Shown here: positions 7,180-14,031 of the stretch, piece by piece
How positions within the stretch are numbered: the stretch's first letter is position 1
How the letters are laid out: the number at the start of each line of letters is the position of its first letter
DNA from: JAUWOY01 sp034431315
GTDB lineage: Bacteria > Chloroflexota > Anaerolineae > VGOG01
Assembly (NCBI GenBank): GCA_034431315.1
Contig: DAOUDK010000059.1
Span: forward strand, 1-26,222
DNA: 26,222 bases
Reading direction: 5' to 3'
The notes under the pieces: model-generated
Told to the model about the DNA's origin: nothing
The model's database searches: none
Seen by the model: the letters and a program-made list of their open reading frames with translations, nothing else
Translations under genes and position numbers: made by a program

Positions 7180-8057
7180 GTTCTCAACCTCGGATTCACC
7201 ACCTCGTCCAGGCCGTTGGCGAAGAAGAACGCCCCCAGTTGGAACAGGATGATGCACGCCATGGGTGAGCCGAAGTAGAAGAGGGCCTTGGGCACGTAGA
7301 TGGCCCCCGTTTGCCATGCCGCCAGGCTCAGCATCATCCCCCAGTTGGTGGCCTTAAAGGGGATCAATCCCAGAAACATTAAGCCGACGCTGGCGGTAAT
7401 GGCCCCGCGCATGAGGGTGAAGAAGTTGATGGCCACGTAAGGCATGACGTTGGGCAGAAGCTCCCGGAAGACGACGTGGAATGTTGAAAGCCCCAGGGCC
7501 CTCGCCGCCTCGATGAACTCTCTCTCCTTGAGGGAGAGTATCTGCGACCTGATGGCCCTCGCCAGCCCTCCCCACGCCCAGATGCTCAAGAGTAACCCCA
7601 GCCTCACCGGGTCCTTCACCTTCCACACGGAAGCTATGATCATCAGCACCGGGAGGCTGGGGACGGTCAGGATGGCGTTCGTCATGAGCATCAGGACCGC
7701 ATCCATCATTCCCCCCTGCAGCCCAGCGAGCATCCCTATCAAGATTGCAACCCCTGTAGCGAAGATAGCTGCAAGAAAGGCGGTGATAAGCACATCTCTT
7801 GAGCCATGGACGATCTGTTGGAAGGTATCCCTCCCGACGTGGTCTGTCCCCAGCGGGTGCTCCAACGATGGCCGCTGGAACCTGTTCTCGAAACTCTGGG
7901 TCGTATCCAGAGGCACCACCTCCGGCCCCACAGTGGCCATCAGCGCAAAGATGATCAGGATGATCAGGCCTACGAAGGCCCTCTTGTTTCGCCTGATGAT
8001 GACGAAGGGCTCGTAGATCGAACGGTATAGCCTGCTGGGTATCGCCGTCACGCTCAT
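7176..8057 (-). CDS. ABC transporter permease, DppC/OppC type
   Basis: A 293-residue inner-membrane permease. The N-terminus has the OppC_N helix (AFVGLIILIIFALMATVGP), then HPLGTDHVGRDTFQQIVHGSR, a hallmark of the DppC/OppC subfamily, and five further helices. The cytoplasmic EAA coupling loop reads EAARALGLSTFHVVFRELLP. It starts 3 bp after the first permease gene with GGAGGAG upstream, and its stop overlaps the next start (ATGA). It should form the translocation channel with the DppB-like partner. Length and motifs are normal. Confidence 0.92.
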   Translation of the reverse strand: MSVTAIPSRLYRSIYEPFVIIRRNKRAFVGLIILIIFALMATVGPEVVPLDTTQSFENRFQRPSLEHPLGTDHVGRDTFQQIVHGSRDVLITAFLAAIFATGVAILIGMLAGLQGGMMDAVLMLMTNAILTVPSLPVLMIIASVWKVKDPVRLGLLLSIWAWGGLARAIRSQILSLKEREFIEAARALGLSTFHVVFRELLPNVMPYVAINFFTLMRGAITASVGLMFLGLIPFKATNWGMMLSLAAWQTGAIYVPKALFYFGSPMACIILFQLGAFFFANGLDEVVNPRLRT

Positions 8058-8060
8058 CGC

Positions 8061-9050
8061 TCACTCCTCCAATTTGATGCGCGGGTCCAGCCTGGAGTAG
8101 AGGATGTCCGCCACCAGGTTGGAGAAAATCGTGACCACCGCCGTCACGAGGAAGAGGCCCTGCATCAAGCCGAAATCCATCCTCGTCGTGGCTTGGGCGA
8201 AGAACCAGCCGATGCCGGGATAAGAGAAGATGGTCTCGATGAAGATGGCGCCGCCCAGCATGGTTCCCAGGGCGATGGCCAGACCTGTAACAAGGGGTAA
8301 GATGGCATTCCTTCCCATATATGAGATCATGATCCTTCGCTCCTTCAGCCCTCGCGCCCTGGCGGCCATGATGTAATCCTCACCCAGCACGCTGACCGCG
8401 CTTCCCTTCATGGCCATCGCCCAGGCCGCTGTGCTCTCGAAGACGTAAGCTGTAATGGGCAAGACAGCATGGCGAAGCACGCTCTTTATGAAAGGCCAGT
8501 TGAAGCCGGGCGTGAGCGCGCTGTCGTAGGCCCCCTTCATGGGGAAGAGCCTGAGGTTGGCGGCGAAGACGATGAGCAGGATGAGGGCCGTGATGTAGTC
8601 CGGGGTTGCGCCCGTGAAGGCGGCGTAGGCAGTCACGATGGGCTCGAGGGCCGTCTTCCTCTTCCAGGCGATGACCATTCCCATAAGCGACCCCAAACCG
8701 AAGCTGATGAGCAAGGAAATGGAGAGCAGGAAAACCGTCCAGGGAAGGGCTTTGAAGATGATCCTGTTCGTAGAAATCTTATAGACCATAGAAGTGCCCA
8801 GGTTACCCTTCATGAGGCCCTTGATGTACCTGATGTATTGCTGGCCCAGGGGCTCGTGGGGGTCGTAGTCGTACATCTGTTTCACTTGTTCGTAGGCGCT
8901 CTCAAAGTCCAATCCATGGGTTTGCACGAGCTCCATAGCCCACATGTATAAGGGATCTCCCGGCATTCTGCGGAGTAGGAAGAAGGTGAGGGTGATGACG
9001 ATGAGGAGTGTGAGGAAGGCGATTCCTGCCCTCCTGACGATAATCAACAT
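8061..9050 (-). CDS. ABC transporter permease, DppB/OppB type
   Basis: A 329-residue inner-membrane permease. The start helix AGIAFLTLLIVITLTFFLLRRMPGDP is the usual DppB/OppB opening (RxxPGDP). A periplasmic loop of about 70 residues follows, then five helices and the EAA loop MAARARGLKERRIMISYMGRNA. A strong AGGAGGAG site precedes the ATG. It is the first permease gene downstream of the binding-protein gene, separated from it by two hairpins. It pairs with the DppC-like permease. Confidence 0.92.
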   Translation of the reverse strand: MLIIVRRAGIAFLTLLIVITLTFFLLRRMPGDPLYMWAMELVQTHGLDFESAYEQVKQMYDYDPHEPLGQQYIRYIKGLMKGNLGTSMVYKISTNRIIFKALPWTVFLLSISLLISFGLGSLMGMVIAWKRKTALEPIVTAYAAFTGATPDYITALILLIVFAANLRLFPMKGAYDSALTPGFNWPFIKSVLRHAVLPITAYVFESTAAWAMAMKGSAVSVLGEDYIMAARARGLKERRIMISYMGRNAILPLVTGLAIALGTMLGGAIFIETIFSYPGIGWFFAQATTRMDFGLMQGLFLVTAVVTIFSNLVADILYSRLDPRIKLEE

Positions 9051-9069
9051 TTTTCTCCTCCTGGAGGCT

Positions 9070-9102
9070 ACCTCCCCGAGAGCTTCGAGCTCTCGGGGAG
9101 GT
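9070..9102 (-). other. Perfect 15-bp stem hairpin before the permease genes
   Basis: ACCTCCCCGAGAGCT and its exact complement flank the three-base loop TCG. No U tract follows. Together with the hairpin at 9123-9160 it probably protects the 3' end of the binding-protein mRNA or reduces readthrough into the permease genes. It lies only 20 nt before the permease start, so it could also limit that gene's translation. Confidence 0.7.
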
Positions 9103-9122
9103 GAACATCTTCGGTGTTAAAA

Positions 9123-9160
9123 GAGGTGTGCCCCCTCTTCCATGTCCGGGGGCACACCTC
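9123..9160 (-). terminator. Hairpin with short U tract after the binding-protein gene
   Basis: A perfect 13-bp stem (GAGGTGTGCCCCC and GGGGGCACACCTC) with a 12-nt loop, followed on the minus strand by TTTTAAC. It lies inside the importer operon after the binding-protein gene and likely acts as a partial terminator, so that the binding protein is made in excess of the membrane subunits, a common arrangement. Confidence 0.7.
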
Positions 9161-9207
9161 TCCCAAGGGCTACTTGCTCAGGTTGCAACTCGTCCAGGCG
9201 ATCCAGC

Positions 9208-11064
9208 CTACTTGACGGCGTGGATGATGCCCTCGCCCATGAGCATGACGTAGAGACGCTCGATTCCACCTGGGCCGAGCAGCCAGAGGGGATCGTCTGC
9301 ATCGGGCCAACCCGTGACGTGCGCCCCATCGAGGTGGTAGATGAACAGCTTCTTCTCGATGAAGGGGAGCACGGGCAGGTTCTCGTTGTGGATCCAGGCC
9401 AGTGTATGCGTCAGCTCCTTCTGCTTAGCGAGGTCGAACTCCGCACCCAGCTCGTCCACCAGGGCCTCCGCATCCACCACTTCGCCATCGGGCCCGAACA
9501 GGTCTATGGCCTTAATGTCGACCGTCATGCCGGTGTCGCCAAGTGGGTGAAGGGTACGACGCATCTCTGCCCAGGGGTGAGCATACCTCGCCGAACTCAT
9601 CGTCCACTCCATGGCGAGCTCGAACTCCCCAGCCCGGATGGACGTCCAGTAGACCGAGCCGGGCCTGGTCACGGGCTCGATGATGATGCCGAACTCCTTC
9701 AACTGGGAGGCGATGTTGTCAATGGCGATCACCCACTCGGAGTAGCCGGCGTGGCAGACGAGCTCGAAGGAGAGATCCTCGCCCGCCGCATCCTCCCAGA
9801 TGCCATCATCTCCCTTCTTGTAGCCGAGCTCCTCGAGGAGAGCTGCCGCCTTGTCTGGATTGTAGGAGTAGTCGGTCAGATTCTCCTTCATCCACTCATC
9901 GGAGGCCCAGGGAGCCCTCAGGGATTCGAGCAGGCCGGTGGCATAATCGGTCACGGGCAGACCAGCCCACAGGACGATCTCCGCCAGCTTCCCCCTGTCA
10001 ATGGCGTAGGCGATGGCCTGGCGGAACTTTAGCTCGTTGAAGGGGGCCATTCGCAGGTTGAAGGCCAGGGCGAACCCCCCCAGGTCGGTCGGGTAGGCCA
10101 TCTTCATCCCAGGCTGCATTTTCATGATCTGCTCCCACAGGTCCTTGGCCGTGGCCGGGTGCCCGGCGTCTATCTCCCCGTACATCATGTAGGCCCACCA
10201 TACCTCATTGCGCCTCTGGTAGAGGGCCCTGACCTGATCGAATTCGATCTTATCGGCGAGGTAGTGACCCGCATACTTGACCAGGGTCATGTCCGAGACG
10301 GTGGGAGCCTTCTCCATCTTGAAGGGAGCCGTGCCTACGGGGAGCGCAGGCTTGAACTCTTTAAGCTCCGTCAGGACCGTTGCGTTGGGCTCCTCATCGG
10401 GCGCTACGGTTACGTCAATCTTATCGGCGAATTCCCCGAAGAGGTGATCAGGAAACAGCATGGGATCCGCAACCACGAGCTTCAGGCCGAAGGGGGTGGG
10501 TGTCCCCCAATGGAAGACGACGGTGTAGTCGTCCGGGGTCTCGATCTTTTCGAGGTAATCCCAGAGGGGCCGCCTCCAAAGATACAAGATCTTATAGGTC
10601 GCCTCGACGTCCTTCGAGGTGAACGGCTTCCCGTCGTGCCAGGTCGCCCCCTCCCGCAGCTTGATGGTGAGGGTATCCTTCGTCTCTTCATACTCCACTC
10701 CCAGGCGGGGCAGGTACTCCTCGGCGAGGGGGATGTAGTAGAAGAGGGGCTCAAAGGCAAGCCACCAGGCACACCCGACGCCGCCTGGGGCGAAGGGGTT
10801 ACCGTTGTACGCCGGTGGGGGGTCCCACCCGCAGGCAAGGCTGAACACCGCCGGCTTGGGGACAGGCACGGGCGTGACCTCGACCTCGACGACCTCGACG
10901 ACCGGCTTCTCAACGATCACTTCCTTCACGATCTCGACGGTAACCGGAACCTCTTTCTCGACGATCACCTGCTTCTCGACCACCTCAGGGGCGGGCGCGG
11001 CGCAGCCGGCTACGAAGCTGGCCAATACGGCCACGACTATCAGTAATGTTGCTAACCTTTTCAT
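9208..11064 (-). CDS. Substrate-binding lipoprotein of a Dpp/Opp-type importer (SBP family 5)
   Basis: A 618-residue extracytoplasmic solute-binding protein. A lipoprotein signal peptide ends in the lipobox FVAGC, with the lipidated Cys at residue 21. A linker of about 45 residues built from Val, Glu, Lys and Pro follows, as is frequent in Anaerolineae binding proteins. The mature domain has family 5 features: LTIKLREGATWHDGKPFTSKDV and then FNELKFRQAIAYAIDR. It captures the substrate and hands it to the permeases. Peptides are the default guess; oligosaccharides are possible, since related proteins of Thermotoga bind them and the promoter here has a LacI-type palindrome with a mannosidase operon just upstream. 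AGGAGGAG lies before the ATG. Confidence 0.9.
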   Translation of the reverse strand: MKRLATLLIVVAVLASFVAGCAAPAPEVVEKQVIVEKEVPVTVEIVKEVIVEKPVVEVVEVEVTPVPVPKPAVFSLACGWDPPPAYNGNPFAPGGVGCAWWLAFEPLFYYIPLAEEYLPRLGVEYEETKDTLTIKLREGATWHDGKPFTSKDVEATYKILYLWRRPLWDYLEKIETPDDYTVVFHWGTPTPFGLKLVVADPMLFPDHLFGEFADKIDVTVAPDEEPNATVLTELKEFKPALPVGTAPFKMEKAPTVSDMTLVKYAGHYLADKIEFDQVRALYQRRNEVWWAYMMYGEIDAGHPATAKDLWEQIMKMQPGMKMAYPTDLGGFALAFNLRMAPFNELKFRQAIAYAIDRGKLAEIVLWAGLPVTDYATGLLESLRAPWASDEWMKENLTDYSYNPDKAAALLEELGYKKGDDGIWEDAAGEDLSFELVCHAGYSEWVIAIDNIASQLKEFGIIIEPVTRPGSVYWTSIRAGEFELAMEWTMSSARYAHPWAEMRRTLHPLGDTGMTVDIKAIDLFGPDGEVVDAEALVDELGAEFDLAKQKELTHTLAWIHNENLPVLPFIEKKLFIYHLDGAHVTGWPDADDPLWLLGPGGIERLYVMLMGEGIIHAVK

Positions 11065-11097
11065 TTTCGATCTCCTCCTAATTTGAGTCTTACTGGC

Positions 11098-11116
11098 GAC
11101 GCTCTCAGCGAGCGTC
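11098..11116 (-). other. Hairpin in the importer leader
   Basis: GACGCTC pairs perfectly with GAGCGTC around a five-base loop in the ~220-nt leader of the binding-protein gene, about 35 nt before its start codon. It may shape leader structure; no known riboswitch pattern is recognised. Confidence 0.4.
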
Positions 11117-11148
11117 TCTGCGGTTAAACGACGAGAGTAGAACTAACA

Positions 11149-11168
11149 TTACATAGTAACACCTCCTT
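11149..11168 (-). promoter_or_regulatory. Strong ribosome site followed by a start-stop pair in the leader
   Basis: On the minus strand AAGGAGGT (11168-11161) is followed after 6 nt by ATG TAA (11154-11149). The ribosome site matches the 16S tail fully, yet the reading frame is one codon long. It may be a minimal regulatory ORF that loads ribosomes on the leader, or the relic of an old start. Confidence 0.45.
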
Positions 11169-11272
11169 AGGCGATGTGCTCATCCCCGTGTCGGGTGCCT
11201 GTGAGGATCATGCCATCAATCCCCTTGCCGCTAACCATCCTCTCGATGGAAGATCACTCAGTTCATTTTCCT

Positions 11273-11282
11273 AAAACGTTTT
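11273..11282. promoter_or_regulatory. LacI-family-like operator palindrome
   Basis: The perfect palindrome AAAACGTTTT, with the central CG typical of LacI/CcpA-type operators, lies just downstream of the importer promoter, at about +5 to +14. Binding there would block transcription start. A second AT-only palindrome, AAAATATTTT, is at 11303-11312 between the -35 and -10 boxes. No LacI-type gene is in this window. Confidence 0.6.
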
Positions 11283-11292
11283 CGTTATTACT

Positions 11293-11321
11293 ATTATAAC
11301 CTAAAATATTTTATTTGTCAA
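11293..11321 (-). promoter_or_regulatory. Consensus sigma-70 promoter of the importer operon
   Basis: On the minus strand TTGACA (11321-11316) and TATAAT (11298-11293) are separated by exactly 17 nt, a full consensus match. The expected start is near 11286, giving a leader of about 220 nt before the binding-protein gene. The terminator of the upstream operon ends about 35 nt before it. Confidence 0.85.
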
Positions 11322-11354
11322 GAAGGTTTTCCTTAAAATCCTCGTTTCTCACAG

Positions 11355-11384
11355 CAAAAAGGGCCATGCACTTGTGCATGGCCC
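11355..11384 (-). terminator. Rho-independent terminator of the glycan operon
   Basis: On the minus strand GGGCCATGCAC and GTGCATGGCCC form an 11-bp stem around AA, followed by TTTTTGCTG. It lies about 110 bp after the stop of the last glycosyltransferase gene; the gap 11385-11494 has no other feature that I can support. Confidence 0.88.
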
Positions 11385-11494
11385 GAAACAGGACGGCTGG
11401 TACCTTTCGTTCAGTTAGTGGCTATCCCCATTTCTCCACCAGATAGGGCTTCAACCGCTCGAATGTCTTGGCTTGACGCTGGATGACCTGCTCC

Positions 11495-12892
11495 TCAAAG
11501 GTGGCCGTATCCATCCTCTACCAACTGTGCCAGGTAGCCCCGCAGGGCCTCCAGTGAGTAGTGCTGCCGCCCGACCTGGAAATTGTGCTCGACGGTCTCC
11601 TGGCGCAACTGGGCGTCGGTGAGTAGCTCCACGGCCTGGTCTGCGGCCGCCTCGATAACCTGGGGCGCTACCTGCACCAGTCCTGGGCGTTGCCCTGAGC
11701 CTGTCGAAGGGTCATCCCGCCCCTGGATCTCGGAGCCCAGGGAAACAACGCGGAATCCCTTGTCCTTGATGTCGGCCCGGTAGACCGGATACTCGAACAG
11801 CATCAGCGGAAGTCGGGCGCGCAACGCCTCCAGGAACTGGTTGCCCCACCCTTCCCACAGGCTGGGATAGGTTACAAAGTCGGCGGAGACGTAGGTATCC
11901 CACAGCGAGTAAATCTTCTGTCCGTCCCGCATCTGTCGCCGTCCGCCCACCACATCCTCGATGAAAAGGGCGTCAATCCCCGCCCGTTCAACCTTCTGCT
12001 GGAGATGATTGAGATAGCCTCCAGTTGCATCGTCCCGCGCGTACCCAGCCAGCACCAGCACGATTCGGCTGTCGTCATCGAAAGAGCGACCGTCGTACAG
12101 CCCACGCTCCTTGAGACGCGCCCGTCGTTCAGGGCTGTCCAGTGCCTTGACGAAATCCACTGCCAACTCGATGCCCTTGCGCTGGACGATGCGGGTGGCC
12201 TGGAGTATGAAGACGTCGTTTTCCCCCAGTCCGATGCGGGCGCGGAAATCCTGATTGTAATCGTCGGGCTGCCAGGGCGGCGCATCGAAGTCGAATACGT
12301 TGGGCACGACAGTGGATTCAATCCCCTTGCGCTCCGCCAGTTCCCGCTGCGCCAGGCTGTTGATGACCACGTGCCGGGCCAGTGGGTCACGCGGAGGCAG
12401 GTACTTGTCGGCCAGCTCAATGGCGGTGGCACAGGTAAGTGCTAAATCCGTTCGCTCCCAGTAGAAATCGTGGTTGTGGGCCAGGGCCGGCAGTTGCAGA
12501 TCGCGCATCACTCGCGCCAGCGCGATGGCCACCGATGGGCTGGCCGCCACCGACCAGACGTTTTGCGGGATGAGAAAATCAATCCCTTTCTCCTCCACAA
12601 ACTCCCGCACTTTCCGCTCAATCACATCGGCCAGGCCCAATAGTTCCGCTCTGTACGCCGCATCGTCGGGATAATCGCGCAGCTCGCCAAACGTGTTGTA
12701 GTTGAGGCGCTTGGCATCCGGGCGGTGGTGATACATCTCCTCGATCAAAGTGCCCTCGACCGTGCCCAGGTCGCCCGCGCAGAGATAGACCCTATGGCCC
12801 ATCTCCTCCAGCACGCGCTTCCACTTGTCAATCTCCAGCGAGACCCCATCCGTCCGACCGACCTGATAATGGAAAATCCCAATAGTCTTCAT
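11495..12892 (-). CDS. GT4-type glycosyltransferase with repeat-derived insert
   Basis: A 465-residue GT-B glycosyltransferase of family GT4. The N-terminal domain begins MKTIGIFHYQVGRTDGVSLEIDKW, a nucleotide-sugar synthase-like fold with a Gly-rich acceptor loop. The C-terminal donor domain has QATRIVQRKGIELAV and the E-x7-E motif in EGWGNQFLEA (about residues 346-354). It probably adds a hexose from a nucleotide sugar in the cytoplasm; substrates are unknown. Near residues 394-400 the word DPSTGSGQ is encoded by a short dispersed DNA repeat at 11693-11711, in frame, and is unlikely to belong to the fold. The gene starts one base after the preceding GT4 gene's stop, with GAGGTGA as the ribosome site, and it closes the operon. 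Confidence 0.85.
   Translation of the reverse strand: MKTIGIFHYQVGRTDGVSLEIDKWKRVLEEMGHRVYLCAGDLGTVEGTLIEEMYHHRPDAKRLNYNTFGELRDYPDDAAYRAELLGLADVIERKVREFVEEKGIDFLIPQNVWSVAASPSVAIALARVMRDLQLPALAHNHDFYWERTDLALTCATAIELADKYLPPRDPLARHVVINSLAQRELAERKGIESTVVPNVFDFDAPPWQPDDYNQDFRARIGLGENDVFILQATRIVQRKGIELAVDFVKALDSPERRARLKERGLYDGRSFDDDSRIVLVLAGYARDDATGGYLNHLQQKVERAGIDALFIEDVVGGRRQMRDGQKIYSLWDTYVSADFVTYPSLWEGWGNQFLEALRARLPLMLFEYPVYRADIKDKGFRVVSLGSEIQGRDDPSTGSGQRPGLVQVAPQVIEAAADQAVELLTDAQLRQETVEHNFQVGRQHYSLEALRGYLAQLVEDGYGHL
11693..11711. repeat. Dispersed 19-bp repeat inside a coding region
   Basis: CCCTGAGCCTGTCGAAGGG lies in frame within the GT4 gene and encodes part of STGSGQ on the minus strand. 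I recall this word as a common interspersed repeat in Anaerolineae-like genomes; only one copy is visible here, so the repeat status rests on memory and on its odd peptide. Confidence 0.5.
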
Positions 12893-12893
12893 T

Positions 12894-14015
12894 TCACCTC
12901 ATCCTCCTCGCAAAATAGTTCAGGAAACTGCCGAACAGGGTTTCCTTGTCGAACCTCTCTTCCATTAGCCTGCGTGCTCGTTCGCCCATCTGGCGGTAGG
13001 CTGCCTGATCGGCCCAAAGTCTGTGGATGGCATCTGCCAGTTGGTTGCTGTCTCCAGGTTCTACCAGGTATCCTGTCTCGCCCTCCAGAACGACCTCTGG
13101 CACGCCACCCAGTTTCGATGCAATAGCCGGGACCTTCATAGACATGGATTCCAACAGCACGTTGGGGAGACCCTCTTTGTAGAGGCTGGGCAACACCGTG
13201 ATGTCAATTCGTTCGAATACGTACTTGGGCTGGCGGGTGAAGGGAAAGAAGCTCACGCTGTTCTCAAGGCCCAGGGCCTTGACCCTCTCCTTGAGGTGCT
13301 CCTCATCTGGTCCATCTCCCACCAGCATCAGGTGGATGTGCGGCAGTGGATCAGACGCCAGCTTGGATACTGCCTCGAATAGAACCAACTGTCCCTTGCG
13401 ATGTTCGAAGGAGCCAATACATCCCAGAATCGGAGTAGCGTTTTGGGGGAGAGGATAGCGCTCCGATGCCTCGGCCTGCGTTTCCTCGGTGGAGTTGAAT
13501 CGGCGGACATCCGTGCCCTGGTAGATCAGGGTCACCCTGTCTTCTGGTATCTCGTAGGTGTCAATCAGATACCTTCGGGGGAAATCGGCAATGGCGATTA
13601 CAGAAGAACGGATCGTGTCGTCCGGCAGGTAGAACTCGCGTAGGTATTCTGGTACGATGGTTCCTGCTTTGGGGATGAGGTGGGTCTTGAGAGGGCCTTC
13701 CTTGATGCACTGCGCTGCAAAAATCGAACAGTGGAAGCCTCTACGGGGTGGGTGAACGGTGCAGACAGCCACATCGCAATCGCGCAGGGCGTCGGTCCAA
13801 ATCCTTCTGCTATGGTCGTCCTGGCCTACGGCCTCATCCCAGTCATAGGTTACGACACGTGCCCTCGTCTTGGCACATTGCTCACTTACCCAACTGCCCT
13901 TTGGGGTGAGGATGGTAACCGCCTCTCCGCCTGCCAGGAAATGGCGACTGGCCTCCGTAACCCAGATTTGGGTGCCCCCATGGAGGAAGGTATCCTCGAT
14001 GAAGCAGATATGCAT
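12894..14015 (-). CDS. GT4-type glycosyltransferase
   Basis: A 373-residue GT-B glycosyltransferase, family GT4. The N-terminal half opens MHICFIEDTFLHGGTQIWV with the acceptor-side Gly-Gly loop. The donor half has ILGCIGSFEHRKGQ (sugar-nucleotide loop), HLMLVGDGPDEEHLK, the E-x7-E motif in EGLPNVLLE (about 281-289) and ETGYLVEPGD. All usual motifs are present. It lies 16 bp after the mannosidase stop, has no good ribosome site, and so is probably reached by translational coupling. With its neighbour it suggests synthesis of a short glycan; mannose is a common sugar for this family, but specificity cannot be read. Confidence 0.88.
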   Translation of the reverse strand: MHICFIEDTFLHGGTQIWVTEASRHFLAGGEAVTILTPKGSWVSEQCAKTRARVVTYDWDEAVGQDDHSRRIWTDALRDCDVAVCTVHPPRRGFHCSIFAAQCIKEGPLKTHLIPKAGTIVPEYLREFYLPDDTIRSSVIAIADFPRRYLIDTYEIPEDRVTLIYQGTDVRRFNSTEETQAEASERYPLPQNATPILGCIGSFEHRKGQLVLFEAVSKLASDPLPHIHLMLVGDGPDEEHLKERVKALGLENSVSFFPFTRQPKYVFERIDITVLPSLYKEGLPNVLLESMSMKVPAIASKLGGVPEVVLEGETGYLVEPGDSNQLADAIHRLWADQAAYRQMGERARRLMEERFDKETLFGSFLNYFARRMR

Positions 14016-14031
14016 AGCAGTCTGCGTATTA

